A stretch of 64,000 bases of DNA from Amblyomma americanum. Its lineage: Eukaryota > Arthropoda > Arachnida > Ixodida > Ixodidae. Shown here piece by piece: positions 1-13,000 of this stretch. The notes under the pieces are model-generated. The model saw nothing but the letters and a program-made list of their open reading frames with translations, searched no databases and was not told where the DNA came from. Location: positions 142,502,121-142,566,120 of the forward strand of contig NC_135504.1 in assembly GCF_052857255.1 (NCBI RefSeq). Reading direction: 5' to 3'. Position numbers and translations under genes: made by a program. The number at the start of each line of letters is the position of its first letter. The stretch's first letter is position 1.

Positions 1-1888
1 ATACTTCGCGGTGGAGAAACTCCGCGCTGGAGAAACTCCGCCTTGGAGAATTATCGCTTTGAAGAAACGGCGCGTTGGAGAAACTCCGCGTTAGAGAAAC
101 TCCGCGCTTGAAACACACCGCGCTGGAGAAACTCCGCGTTGGAGAAAGTCCGCGTTGGAGAAGGTCCGCGTTGGAGAAAGTCCGCGTTGGAGAATGTCCG
201 CGTTGGAGAAACTCCGCGTTGAAGAAAGTCCGCGTTGGAGAAAGTCCGCGCTGGAGAAACTCCGCGTTGTATAAACTCCGCGCTGGAGAAACTCCGCGAT
301 GGAGAAACTCCTCCGCGGACAAACTCCGCGATGTAGAAACTCCGCGTTGGAGAAAAGTCCGCTCTGGAGAAACTCTACTCTGGAGAAACTCCGCGCTGGA
401 GCAACTCCCGCTGGAGAAATTCCGTGCTGCATAAAATCTGCGCTGGAGAAACTCCGGGCTGGAGAAACTCCGCGCTGGAGAAACTCCGTGCTGGACAAAC
501 TCCGCGCTGGAGAAACTCCGTGTTGGAGAAACTCCGCGCTGGAGAAACTTCGCGTTGGAGAAACTGCGCGTTGGAGAAACTCCGCGTTGGAGAAACTCCA
601 CGTTGGAGAAAGTCCGCGTTGGAGAAAGTCCGCGTTGGAGAGAGTCCGCGATGGAGAAACTCCGCGCTGGAGAAACTCCGCGTTTGAGAAACTCCGAACT
701 GGAGAAACTCCGCGATGGAGACACTCCGCGCTGGAGAAACTCCGTTTTGGAGAAACTCCGCGACGGACAAACTCCGCGATGGAGAAACTCCGCGTTGGAG
801 AAAAGTCCGCTCTGGAGAAATTCTACGCTGGAGAAACTCCGCGCTGGAGCAACTCCGCGTTGGAGAAACTCCGCGCTGGAGAAACTCCGTGCTGCATAAA
901 ATCTGCGCTGGAGAAACTCCGGGCTGGAGAAACTCCGCGCTGGAGAAACTCCGTGCTGGACAAACTCTGCGCAGGAGAAACTCTGTGTTGGAGAAACTCC
1001 GCGCTGGAGAAACTTCGCGTTGCGCGTTGGAGAAACTCCGCGTTGGAGAAACTCCGCGTTGGAGAAAGTGCGCGTTGGAGAGTGTCCGCGATGGGGAAAC
1101 TCCGCGCTGGAGAAACTCCGCGTTTGAGAAACTCCGAACTGGAGAAACTCCGCGATGGAGATACTCCGCGCTGGAGAAACTCCGTGTTGGGGAGACTTCG
1201 CTTTGGAGAAACGGCGCGTTGGAGAAGCTCCGTTTTGGAGAAACTCCGCGCTTGAAACACACCGCGCTGTAGAAACTCCGCGTTGGAGAAAGTCCGCGTT
1301 GGAGAAAGTCCGCGTTGGAGAATGTCCGCGTTGGAGAAAGTCCGCGTTGGTGAAACTCCGCGTTGAAGAAAGTCCGCGTTGGAGAAAGTCCGCGCTGGAG
1401 AAAGTCCGCGTTGGATAAACTCCGCGCTGGAGAAACTCCGCGATAGAGAAACTCCGCGACGGACAAACTCCGCGATGGAGAAACTCCGCGTTGGTGATGA
1501 AAGTCCGCGTTGGAGAAAAGTCCGCGCTGGAGAAACTCCGCGCTGGAGAAACTCCGTGTTGGAGAAACTCCGTGTTGGAAAAACCGCAATGGAGAAACTC
1601 CGCGTTGGAGAAAGTCCGCGTTGGAGAACGTCCGCGCTGGAGAAACTCTGCTCTGGAGAAACTCCGCTCTGGAGAAACTCCGCGTTTGAGAAACTCCGAA
1701 CTGGAGAAACTCCGCGCTGATGATACTCCGCGGTGGAGAAACTCCGCGCTGGCGAAACTCCGTGCTGCATAAAATCTGCGCTGGAGAAACTCCGTGCTGG
1801 AGAAACTCCGCGCAGGAGAAACTTGGTGCTGGAGAAACTCCGCGCTGGAGAAACTCCGTGTTCGAGAAACTCCGCGCTGGGGAAACTT
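1..1888. repeat. Mosaic satellite segment at left edge
   Basis: This is monomer array without an internal large duplication that I could resolve. The first ~700 bp align with superunit block A at an offset of about 19,460 (position 75 corresponds to 19,535), with a few differences such as ATTAT at 50-54 where the later copies have ACAT. Positions 821 to about 1,200 recur at 6,153 to about 6,548 with monomer-sized indels. It therefore holds fragments of both the 3,715-bp unit and the superunit. No gene is present. Confidence 0.75.
75..740. repeat. Alpha module, occurrence 1
   Basis: A ~0.65-kb ordered run of variant monomers recognised by GCGATGTAGAAACTCC near 328, CTACTCTGGAG near 374 and a 15-bp monomer, ACTCCCGCTGGAG, near 405. 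The same ordered run is found near 13,766, 16,524, 19,535, 34,081, 47,443 and 60,725. Here the second landmark is followed by an extra GAGCAACTC monomer, which is missing from the four superunit copies. Confidence 0.75.
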
Positions 1889-3794
1889 CGCGTTGGAGAA
1901 ACTGCGCGTTGGATAAACTCCGTGCTGCATAAAATCTGCGGAGGAGAAACTCCGGGCTGGAGAAACTTCGTGCTGGAGAAACTCCGCGTTGGAGAAACTC
2001 CGCGTTGGAGAAAGTCCGCGATGGGGAAACTCCGCGCTGGAGAAACTCCGCGTTTGAGAAACTCCGAACTGGGGAAACTCCGCGATGGAGACATTCCGCG
2101 CTGGAGAAACTCCGTGTTGGGGAGACTTCGCGTTGGAGAAACGGCGCGTTGGAGAAGCTCCGCGTTGGAGAAACTCCGCGCTTGAAACACACCGCGCTGG
2201 AGAAACTCCGCGTTGGAGAAAGTCCGCGTTGGAGAATGTCCGCGTTGGAGAAAGTCCGCGTTGGAGAAAGTCCGCGTTGGAGAAAGTCCGCGTTGGAGAA
2301 ACTCCGCGTTGAAGAAAGTCCGCGTTGGAGAAAGTCCGCGCTGGAGAAACTCCTCGTAGGATAAACTCAGCGCTGGAGAAACTCCGCGATGGAGAAACTC
2401 CGCGACGGACAAACTCCGCGATGGAGAAACTCCGCGTTGGTGATGAAAGTCCGCGTTGGAGAAAAGTCCGCACTGGAGAAACTCTACGCTGGAGAAACTC
2501 CGGGCTGGAGAAACTCCGCGCTGGAGAAACTCCGCGCTGGAGAAACTCCGCGGTGGAGAAACTCCGCGTTTGAGAAACTCTGAACTGGAGAAACTCCACG
2601 CTGGAGATACTCCGCGGTGGAGAAACTCCGCGCTGGAGAAACTCCGTGTTGGAGAAACTCCGTGTTGGGGAAACTCCGCCTTGGAGAAACTTCGCTTTGA
2701 AAAAACGGCGCGTTGGAGAAACTCCGCGTTAGAGAAACTCTGCGCTTGAAACACACCGCGCTGGAGAAACTCCGCGTTGGAGAAAGTCCGCATCGGAGAA
2801 GGTCCGCGTTGGAGAAAGTCCGCGTTGGAGAAACTCCGTGTTGTAGAAATTCCGCCTTGGAGAAACTTCGCGTTGAAGAAACGGCGCGTTGGAGATACTC
2901 CGCGTTGGAGAAACTCCGCGCTTGAAACACACCGCGCTGGAGAAACTCCGCGTTGGAGAAAGTCCGCGTCGGAGAAGGTCCGCGTTGGAGAAAGTCCGCG
3001 TTGAAGAAAGTCCACGTTGGAGAAAGTCCGCGCTGGAGAAACTCCGCGTTGTATAAACACCGCGCTGGAGAAACTCCGCGATGGAGAAACTCCGCGACGG
3101 ACAAACTCCGCGATGGAGAAACTCCGCGTTGGAGAAAAGTCCGCTCTGGAGAAACTCTACGCTGGAGAAACTCCTCGCTGGAGAAAATCCGCGTTGGAGA
3201 AACTCCGCGCTGGAGAAACTCCGTGCTGCATAAAATCTGCGCTGGAGAAACTCCGGGCTGGAGAAACTCCGCGCTGGAGAAACTCCGTGTTGGACAAACT
3301 CCGCGCTGGAGAAACTCTGTGTTGGAGAAACTCCGCGCTAGAGAAACTCCGAACTGGGGAAACTCCGCGATGGAGACACTCCGCGCTGGAGAAACTACGC
3401 GCTGGAGAAAGTTCGTTTTGGAGAAACTCTGTGTTGGAGAAACTTCGCGTTGGAGAAACTCCGCCTTGGAGAAACTTCGCTTTGAAGAAACGGCGCGTTG
3501 GAAAACCTCCGCGTTAGAGAAACTCCGCGCTTGAAACACACCGCGCTGGAGAAACTCCGCGTTGGAGAAAGTCCGCGTCGGAGAACGTCCGCGTTGGAGA
3601 AAGTCCGCGTTGGAGAAACTCCGTGTTGTAGAAACTCCGCCTTGGAGAAACTTCGCGTTGAAGAAACGGCGCGTTGGAGATTCTCCGCGTTGGAGAAACT
3701 CCGCACTTGAAACACACCGCGCTGGAGAAACTCCGCGTTGGAGAAAGTCCGCGTTGGAGAAGGTCCGCGTTGGAGGAAGTCCGCGTTGGAGAAA
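1889..3794. repeat. 2.4-kb duplication, left copy
   Basis: This segment matches 4,343-6,152 at an offset that steps from 2,454 to 2,406 to 2,358. Each step is a 48-bp (three-monomer) indel, so this copy is 96 bp longer. The distal part, from about 2,777, also matches 7,520 onward at an offset of 4,743, placing the same block inside the 3,715-bp unit. Confidence 0.8.
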
Positions 3795-4342
3795 GTCCGC
3801 GTTGGAGAAACTTCGCGTTGAAGAAAGTCCGCATTGGAGAAAGTCCGCGCTGGAGAAACTCCGCGTTATATAAACTCCGCGCTGGAAAAACTCCCCGACG
3901 GACAAACTCCGCGATGGAGAAACTCCGCGTTGGAGACAAGTCCGCTCTGGAGAAATTCTACGCTGGAGAAACTCCGCGCTGGAGCAACTCCGCGTTGGAG
4001 AAACTCCGCGTTTGAGAAACTCTGAACTGGAGAAACTCCACGCTGGAGATACTCCGCGGTGGAGAAACTCCGCGCTGGAGAAACTCCGTGTTGGAGAAAC
4101 TCCGTGTTGGGGAAACTCCGCCTTGGAGAAACTTCGCTTTGAAAAAACGGCGCGTTGGAGAAACTCCGCGTTAGAGAAACTCTGCGCTTGAAACACACCG
4201 CGCTGGAGAAACTCCGCGTTGGAGAAAGTCCGCATCGGAGAAGGTCCGCGTTGGAGAAAGTCCGCGTTGGAGAAACTCCGTGTTGTAGAAATTCCGCCTT
4301 GGAGAAACTTCGCGTTGAAGAAACGGCGCGTTGGAGATACTC
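3795..4342. repeat. Spacer between the 2.4-kb copies
   Basis: Only satellite monomers are present. The first part continues the block that is also seen at about 8,538-8,720. The second part, from 3,995, is a third partial copy of 2,553-2,917 at an offset of 1,442, and it runs into the right-hand copy. Confidence 0.7.
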
Positions 4343-4359
4343 CGCGTTGGAGAAACTGC
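3995..4359. repeat. Third partial copy of 2,553-2,917
   Basis: About 365 bp are shared with 2,553-2,917, including the TCTGAACTGG monomer and the adenine-rich GAAAAAACGG monomer. It ends inside the start of the right-hand 2.4-kb copy, so it looks like a recombination junction between misaligned copies. Confidence 0.7.
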
Positions 4360-6152
4360 GCGTTGGATAAACTCCGTGCTGCATAAAATCTGCGCAGGAG
4401 AAACTCCGGGCTGGAGAAACTTCGTGCTGGAGAAACTCCGCGTTGGAGAAACTCCGCGTTGGAGAAAGTCCGCGATGGGGAAACTCCGCGCTGGAGAAAC
4501 TCCGCGTTTGAGAAACTCCGAACTGGGGAAACTCCGCGATGGAGACATTCCGCGCTGGAGAAACTCCGTGTTGGGGAGACTTCGCGTTGGAGAAACGGCG
4601 CGTTGGAGAAGCTCCGTGTTGGAGAAACTCCGCGCTTGAAACACACCGCGCTGGAGAAACTCCGCGTTGGAGAAAGTCCGCGTTGGAGAAAGTCCGCGTT
4701 GGAGAAACTCCGCGTTGAAGAAAGTCCGCGTTGGAGAAAGTCCGCGCTGGAGAAACTCCTCGTTGGATAAACTCCGCGCTGGAGAAACTCCGCGATGGAG
4801 AAACTCCGCGACGGACAAACTCCGCGATGGAGAAACTCCGCGTTGGTGATGAAAGTCCGCGTTGGAGAAAAGTCCGCACTGGAGAAACTCTACGCTGGAG
4901 AAACTCCGGGCTGGAGAAACTCCGCGCTGGAGAAACTCCGCGCTGGAGAAACTCCGCGGTGGAGAAACTCCGCGTTTGAGAAACTCTGAACTGGAGAAAC
5001 TCCACGCTGGAGATACTCCGCGGTGGAGAAACTCCGCGCTGGAGAAACTCCGTGTTGGAGAAACTCCGTGTTGGGGAAACTCCGCCTTGGAGAAACTTCG
5101 CTTTGAAAAAACGGCGCGTTGGAGAAACTCCGCGTTAGAGAAACTCTGCGCTTGAAACACACCGCGCTGGAGAAACTCCGCGTTGGAGAAAGTCCGCATC
5201 GGAGAAGGTCCGCGTTGGAGAAAGTCCGCGTTGGAGAAACACCGTGTTGTAGAAATTCCGCCTTGGAGAAACTTCGCGTTGAAGAAACGGCGCGTTGGAG
5301 ATACTCCGCGTTGGAGAAACTCCGCGCTTGAAACACACCGCGCTGGAGAAACTCCGCGTTGGAGAAAGTCCGCGTCGGAGAAGGTCCGCGTTGGAGAAAG
5401 TCCGCGTTGAAGAAAGTCCACGTTGGAGAATGTCCGCGCTGGAGAAACTCCGCGTTGTATAAACACCGCGCTGGAGAAACTCCGCGATGGAGAAACTCCG
5501 CGACGGACAAACTCCGCGATGGAGAAACTCCGCGTTGGAGAAAAGTCCGCTCTGGAGAAACTCTACGCTGGAGAAACTCCTCGCTGGAGAAAATCCGCGT
5601 TGGAGAAACTCCGCGCTGGAGAAACTCCGTGCTGCATAAAATCTGCGCTGGAGAAACTCCGGGCTGGAGAAACTCCGCGCTGGAGAAACTCCGTGTTGGA
5701 CAAACTCCGCGCTGGAGAAACTCTGTGTTGGAGACACTCCGCGCTGGAGAAACTACGCGCTGGAGAAAGTCCGTTTTGGAGAAACTCTGTGTTGGAGAAA
5801 CTTCGCGTTGGAGAAACTCCGCCTTGGAGAAACTTCGCTTTGAAGAAACGGCGCGTTGGAAAACCTCCGCGTTAGAGAAACTCCGCGCTTGAAACACACT
5901 GCGCTGGAGAAACTCCGCGTTGGAGAAAGTCCGCGTCGGAGAATGTCCGCGTTGGAGAAAGTCCGCGTTGGAGAAACTCCGTGTTGTAGAAACTCCGCCT
6001 TGGAGAAACTTCGCGTTGAAGAAACGGCGCGTTGGAGATTCTCCGCGTTGGAGAAACTCCGCACTTGAAACACACCGCGCTGGAGAAACTCCGCGTTGGA
6101 GAAAGTCCGCGTTGGAGAAGGTCCGCGTTGGAGGAAGTCCGCGTTGGAGAAA
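4343..6152. repeat. 2.4-kb duplication, right copy
   Basis: This is the partner of 1,889-3,794. Relative to it, 48 bp are missing near 4,700 and another 48 bp near 5,735, each exactly three monomers. The landmark order is otherwise the same, with scattered single-base differences (for example ACACCGTG near 5,239 where the left copy has ACTCCGTG). Confidence 0.8.
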
Positions 6153-6384
6153 TTCTACGCTGGAGAAACTCCGCGCTGGAGCAACTCCGCGTTGGAGAAA
6201 CTCCGCGCTGGAGAAACTCAGCGCTGCATAAAATCTGCGCTGGAGAAACTCCGGGCTGGAGAAACTCCGCGCTGGAGAAACTCCGTGCTGGACAAACTCT
6301 GCGCAGGAGAAACTCTGTGTTGGAGAAACTCCGCGCTGGAGAAACTTCGCGTTGGAGAAACTGCGCGTTGGAGGAACTCCGCGT
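6153..6384. repeat. Junction segment before the 3,715-bp units
   Basis: This is monomer array aligning with 821-1,052 at an offset of 5,332 (for example the CTCTGCGCAGGAG monomer near 6,297 and near 965). It leads directly into the first 3,715-bp unit. Confidence 0.65.
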
Positions 6385-9300
6385 TGGAGAAACTCCGCGT
6401 TGGAGAAAGTCCGCGTTGGAGAGTGTCCGCGATGGGGAAACTCTGCGCTGGAGAAACTCCGCGTTTGAGAAACTCCGAACTGGAGAAACTCCGCGATGGA
6501 GACACTCTGAGCTGGAGAAACTCCGTGTTGGGGAGACTTCGCGTTGGAGAAACTCCGCGTTGAAGAAAGTCCGCGTTGGAGAAAGTCCGCGCTGGAGAAA
6601 CTCCGCGTTGGATACACTCCGCGCTGGAGAAACTCCACGATAGAGAAACTCCGCGATGGAGAAACTCCGCGTTGGTGATGAAAGTCCGCATTGGAGAAAA
6701 GTCCGCGCTGGAGAAACTCTACGCTGGAGAAACTCCCCGCTGGAGAAACTCCGCGATGGAGGATCTCCGGGCTGGAGAAACTCCGCGCTGGAGAAACTCC
6801 GTGTTGGAGAAACTCCGTGTTGGAAAAACCGCAATGGAGAAACTCCGCGTTGGAGAAAGTCCGCGTTGGAGAACGTCCGCGCTGGAGAAACTCCGCTCTG
6901 GAGAAACTCCGCTCTGGAGAAACTCCGCTCTGGAGAAACTCCGCGTTTGAGAAACTCCGAACTGGAGAAACTACGCGCTGGAGATACTCCGCGGTGGAGA
7001 AACTCCGCGCTGGAGAAACTCCGTGCTGCATAAAATCTGCGCTGGAGAAACTCCGGGCTGGAGAAACTCCGCGCAGGAGAAACTTGGTGCTGGAGAAACT
7101 CCGCACTGGAGAAACTCCGTGTTCGAGAAACTCCGCGCTGGGGAAACTTCGCGTTGGAGAAACTGCGCGTTGGAGAAACTCCGTGCTGCATAAAATCTGC
7201 GCTGGAGAAACTCCGGGCTGGAGAAACTCCGTGCTGGAGAAACTCTGTGTTGGAGAAACTCCGCGCTGGAGAAACTCCGTGTTGGAGAAACTCCGCGCTG
7301 GAGAAACTTCGCGTTGGAGAAACTGCGCGTTTGAGAAACTCCGAGCTGGAGAAACTCCGCGATGGAGACACTCCGCGCTGGAGAAACTCCGCGCTGGAGA
7401 AACTCCGTGTTGGAGAAACTTCGTGTTGGGGAAACTTCGCGTTGGAGAAACGGCGCGTTGGAGAAGCTCCGCGTTGGAGAAACTCCGCACTTGAAACACC
7501 GCGCTGGAGAAACTCCGCGTTGGAGAAAGTCCGCATCGGAGAAGGTCCGCGTTGGAGAAAGTCCGCGTTGGAGAAACTCCGTGTTGTAGAAATTCCGCCT
7601 TGGAGAAACTTCGCGTTGAAGAAACGGCGCGTTGGAGATACTCCGCGTTGGAGAAACTCCGCGCTTGAAACACACCGCGCTGGAGAAACTCCGCGTTGGA
7701 GAAAGTCCGCGTCGGAGAAGGTCCGCGTTGGAGAAAGTCCGCGTTGAAGAAAGTCCACGTTGGAGAAAGTCCGCGCTGGAGAAACTCCGCGTTTTATAAA
7801 CACCGCGCTGGAGAAACTCCGCGATGGAGAAACTCCGCGACGGACAAACTCCGCGATGGAGAAACTCCGCGTTGGAGAAAAGTCCGCTCTGGAGAAACTC
7901 TACGCTGGAGAAACTCCTCGCTGGAGAAAATCCGCGTTGGAGAAACTCCGCGCTGGAGAAACTCCGTGCTGCATAAAATCTGCGCTGGAGAAACTCCGGG
8001 CTGGAGAAACTCCGCGCTGGAGAAACTCCGTGTTGGACAAACTCCGCGCTGGAGAAACTCTGTGTTGGAGAAACTCTGCGCTAGTGAAACTCCGAACTGG
8101 GGAAACTCCGCGATGGAGACACTCCGCGCTGGAGAAACTACGCGCTGGAGAAAGTCCGTTTTGGAGAAACTCTGTGTTGGAGAAACTTCGCGTTGGAGAA
8201 ACTCCGCCTTGGAGAAACTTCGCTTTGAAGAAACGGCGCGTTGGAAAACCTCCGCGTTAGAGAAACTCCGCGCTTGAAACACACCGCGCTGGAGAAACTC
8301 CGCGTTGGAGAAAGTCCGCGTCGGAGAATGTCCGCGTTGGAGAAAGTCCGCGTAGGAGAAACTCCGTGTTGTAGAAACTCCGCCTTGGAGAAACTTCGCG
8401 TTGAAGAAACGGCGCGTTGGAGATTCTCCGCGTTGGAGAAACTCCGCACTTGAAACACACCGCGCTGGAGAAACTCCGCGTTGGAGAAAGTCCGCGTTGG
8501 AGAAGGTCCGCGTTGGAGGAAGTCTGCGTTGGAGAAAGTCCGCGTTGGAGAAACTTCGCGTTGAAGAAAGTCCGCATTGGAGAAAGTCCGCGCTGGAGAA
8601 ACTCCGCGTTATATAAACTCCGCGCTGGAGAAACTCCCCGACGGACAAACTCCGCGATGGAGAAACTCCGCGTTGGAGAAAAGTCCGCTCTGGAGAAATT
8701 CTACGCTGGAGAAACTCCGCGTTGGAGAAACTCCGCGCTGGAGAAACTCCGTGCTGCATAAAATCTGCGCTGGAGAAACTCCGGGCTGGAGAAACTCCGC
8801 GCTGCAGAAACTCCGTGCTGGACAAACTCTGCGCAGGAGAAACTCTGTGTTGGAGAAACTCCGCGCTGGAGAAACTTCGCGTTGGAGAAACTGCGCGTTG
8901 GAGGAACTCCGCGTTGGAGAAACTCCGCGTTGGAGAAAGTCCGCGTTGGAGAGTGTTCGCGATGGGGAAACTCTGCGCTGGAGAAACTCCGCGTTTGAGA
9001 AACTCCGAACTGGAGAAACTCCGCGATGGAGACACTCTGAGCTGGAGAAACTCCGTGTTGGGGAGACTTCGCTTTGGAGAAACGGCGCGTTGGAGAAGCT
9101 CCGTGTTGGAGAAGCTCCGCGCTTGAAACACACCGCGCTGTAGAAACTCCGCGTTGGAGAAAGTCCGCGTTGGAGAATGTCCGCGTTGGAGAAAGTCCGC
9201 GTTGGAGAAAGTCCGCGTTGGAGAAACTCCGCGTTGAAGAAAGTCCGCGTTGGAGAAAGTCCGCGCTGGAGAAACTCCGCGTTGGATAAACTCCGCGCTA

Positions 9301-10099
9301 GAGAAACTCCACGATAGAGAAACTCCGCGATGGAGAAACTCCGCGTTGGTGATGAAAGTCCGCGTTGGAGAAAAGTCCGCGCTGGAGAAACTCTACGCTG
9401 GAGAAACTCCCCGCTGGAGAAACTCCGCGATGGAGAAACTCCGGGCTGGAGAAACTCCGCGCTGGAGAAACTCCGCGCTGGAGAAACTCCGTGTTGGAGA
9501 AACTCCGTGTTGGAAAAACCGCAATGGAGAAACTCCGCGTTGGAGAAAGTCCGCGTTGGAGAACGTCCGCGCAGGAGAAACTCCGCTCTGAAGAAACTCC
9601 GCTCTGGAGAAACTCCGCGTTTGAGAAACTCCGAACTAGAGAAACTACGCGCTGGAGATACTCCGCGGTGGAGAAACTCCGCGCTGGAGAAACTCCGTGC
9701 TGCATAAAATCTGCGCTGGAGAAACTCCGGGCTGGAGAAACTCCGCGCAGGAGAAACTTGGTGCTGGAGAAACTCCGCGCTGGAGAAACTCCGTGTTCGA
9801 GAAACTCCGCGCTGGGGAAACTTCGCGTTGGAGAAACTGCGCGTTGGAGAAACTCCGTGCTGCATAAAATCTGCGCTGGAGAAACTCCGGGCTGGAGAAA
9901 CGCCGCGATGGAGAAACTCCGGGCTGGAGAAACTCCGCTCTGGGGAACTCCGCGCTGGAGAAACTCCGCGCTGGAGAAACTCCGTGTTGGAGAAACTCCG
10001 TGTTGGAGAAACTCCGCCTTGGAGAAACATTGCTTTGAAGAAACGGCGCGTTGGAGAAACTCCGCGTTAGAGAAACTCCGCGCTTGAAACACACCGCGC
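6385..10099. repeat. 3,715-bp HOR unit, copy 1
   Basis: This is the first of two tandem copies. Bases 6,385-10,137 match 10,100-13,852 at a constant offset of 3,715, and I saw no mismatch or indel. The flanks diverge at once: C replaces T at 10,099 relative to 6,384, and A replaces G at 13,853 relative to 10,138. Inside the unit, 6,545 to about 7,200 is related to 9,219 to about 9,874 at an offset of 2,674, and 7,520 to about 8,720 is related to 2,777-3,980. The unit is itself a mosaic of older blocks. Confidence 0.9.
7010..7500. repeat. Shuffled 490-bp module, occurrence 1
   Basis: An ordered run containing GCAGGAGAAACTTGGTGC, GTGTTCGAGAAAC and GAGCTGGAGAAAC. It recurs at 10,725-11,215 as part of the tandem duplication and, separately, at 18,445-18,935 in an unrelated block context at an offset of 11,435. 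Confidence 0.75.
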
Positions 10100-13000
10100 T
10101 GGAGAAACTCCGCGTTGGAGAAAGTCCGCGTTGGAGAGTGTCCGCGATGGGGAAACTCTGCGCTGGAGAAACTCCGCGTTTGAGAAACTCCGAACTGGAG
10201 AAACTCCGCGATGGAGACACTCTGAGCTGGAGAAACTCCGTGTTGGGGAGACTTCGCGTTGGAGAAACTCCGCGTTGAAGAAAGTCCGCGTTGGAGAAAG
10301 TCCGCGCTGGAGAAACTCCGCGTTGGATACACTCCGCGCTGGAGAAACTCCACGATAGAGAAACTCCGCGATGGAGAAACTCCGCGTTGGTGATGAAAGT
10401 CCGCATTGGAGAAAAGTCCGCGCTGGAGAAACTCTACGCTGGAGAAACTCCCCGCTGGAGAAACTCCGCGATGGAGGATCTCCGGGCTGGAGAAACTCCG
10501 CGCTGGAGAAACTCCGTGTTGGAGAAACTCCGTGTTGGAAAAACCGCAATGGAGAAACTCCGCGTTGGAGAAAGTCCGCGTTGGAGAACGTCCGCGCTGG
10601 AGAAACTCCGCTCTGGAGAAACTCCGCTCTGGAGAAACTCCGCTCTGGAGAAACTCCGCGTTTGAGAAACTCCGAACTGGAGAAACTACGCGCTGGAGAT
10701 ACTCCGCGGTGGAGAAACTCCGCGCTGGAGAAACTCCGTGCTGCATAAAATCTGCGCTGGAGAAACTCCGGGCTGGAGAAACTCCGCGCAGGAGAAACTT
10801 GGTGCTGGAGAAACTCCGCACTGGAGAAACTCCGTGTTCGAGAAACTCCGCGCTGGGGAAACTTCGCGTTGGAGAAACTGCGCGTTGGAGAAACTCCGTG
10901 CTGCATAAAATCTGCGCTGGAGAAACTCCGGGCTGGAGAAACTCCGTGCTGGAGAAACTCTGTGTTGGAGAAACTCCGCGCTGGAGAAACTCCGTGTTGG
11001 AGAAACTCCGCGCTGGAGAAACTTCGCGTTGGAGAAACTGCGCGTTTGAGAAACTCCGAGCTGGAGAAACTCCGCGATGGAGACACTCCGCGCTGGAGAA
11101 ACTCCGCGCTGGAGAAACTCCGTGTTGGAGAAACTTCGTGTTGGGGAAACTTCGCGTTGGAGAAACGGCGCGTTGGAGAAGCTCCGCGTTGGAGAAACTC
11201 CGCACTTGAAACACCGCGCTGGAGAAACTCCGCGTTGGAGAAAGTCCGCATCGGAGAAGGTCCGCGTTGGAGAAAGTCCGCGTTGGAGAAACTCCGTGTT
11301 GTAGAAATTCCGCCTTGGAGAAACTTCGCGTTGAAGAAACGGCGCGTTGGAGATACTCCGCGTTGGAGAAACTCCGCGCTTGAAACACACCGCGCTGGAG
11401 AAACTCCGCGTTGGAGAAAGTCCGCGTCGGAGAAGGTCCGCGTTGGAGAAAGTCCGCGTTGAAGAAAGTCCACGTTGGAGAAAGTCCGCGCTGGAGAAAC
11501 TCCGCGTTTTATAAACACCGCGCTGGAGAAACTCCGCGATGGAGAAACTCCGCGACGGACAAACTCCGCGATGGAGAAACTCCGCGTTGGAGAAAAGTCC
11601 GCTCTGGAGAAACTCTACGCTGGAGAAACTCCTCGCTGGAGAAAATCCGCGTTGGAGAAACTCCGCGCTGGAGAAACTCCGTGCTGCATAAAATCTGCGC
11701 TGGAGAAACTCCGGGCTGGAGAAACTCCGCGCTGGAGAAACTCCGTGTTGGACAAACTCCGCGCTGGAGAAACTCTGTGTTGGAGAAACTCTGCGCTAGT
11801 GAAACTCCGAACTGGGGAAACTCCGCGATGGAGACACTCCGCGCTGGAGAAACTACGCGCTGGAGAAAGTCCGTTTTGGAGAAACTCTGTGTTGGAGAAA
11901 CTTCGCGTTGGAGAAACTCCGCCTTGGAGAAACTTCGCTTTGAAGAAACGGCGCGTTGGAAAACCTCCGCGTTAGAGAAACTCCGCGCTTGAAACACACC
12001 GCGCTGGAGAAACTCCGCGTTGGAGAAAGTCCGCGTCGGAGAATGTCCGCGTTGGAGAAAGTCCGCGTAGGAGAAACTCCGTGTTGTAGAAACTCCGCCT
12101 TGGAGAAACTTCGCGTTGAAGAAACGGCGCGTTGGAGATTCTCCGCGTTGGAGAAACTCCGCACTTGAAACACACCGCGCTGGAGAAACTCCGCGTTGGA
12201 GAAAGTCCGCGTTGGAGAAGGTCCGCGTTGGAGGAAGTCTGCGTTGGAGAAAGTCCGCGTTGGAGAAACTTCGCGTTGAAGAAAGTCCGCATTGGAGAAA
12301 GTCCGCGCTGGAGAAACTCCGCGTTATATAAACTCCGCGCTGGAGAAACTCCCCGACGGACAAACTCCGCGATGGAGAAACTCCGCGTTGGAGAAAAGTC
12401 CGCTCTGGAGAAATTCTACGCTGGAGAAACTCCGCGTTGGAGAAACTCCGCGCTGGAGAAACTCCGTGCTGCATAAAATCTGCGCTGGAGAAACTCCGGG
12501 CTGGAGAAACTCCGCGCTGCAGAAACTCCGTGCTGGACAAACTCTGCGCAGGAGAAACTCTGTGTTGGAGAAACTCCGCGCTGGAGAAACTTCGCGTTGG
12601 AGAAACTGCGCGTTGGAGGAACTCCGCGTTGGAGAAACTCCGCGTTGGAGAAAGTCCGCGTTGGAGAGTGTTCGCGATGGGGAAACTCTGCGCTGGAGAA
12701 ACTCCGCGTTTGAGAAACTCCGAACTGGAGAAACTCCGCGATGGAGACACTCTGAGCTGGAGAAACTCCGTGTTGGGGAGACTTCGCTTTGGAGAAACGG
12801 CGCGTTGGAGAAGCTCCGTGTTGGAGAAGCTCCGCGCTTGAAACACACCGCGCTGTAGAAACTCCGCGTTGGAGAAAGTCCGCGTTGGAGAATGTCCGCG
12901 TTGGAGAAAGTCCGCGTTGGAGAAAGTCCGCGTTGGAGAAACTCCGCGTTGAAGAAAGTCCGCGTTGGAGAAAGTCCGCGCTGGAGAAACTCCGCGTTGG

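Noticed and set aside
50..54. ATTAT in place of ACAT near the left edge as a sign of a junction with unique DNA
   Set aside because: Both sides continue in register with the copies at 19,461 and 34,007, so these are ordinary substitutions.
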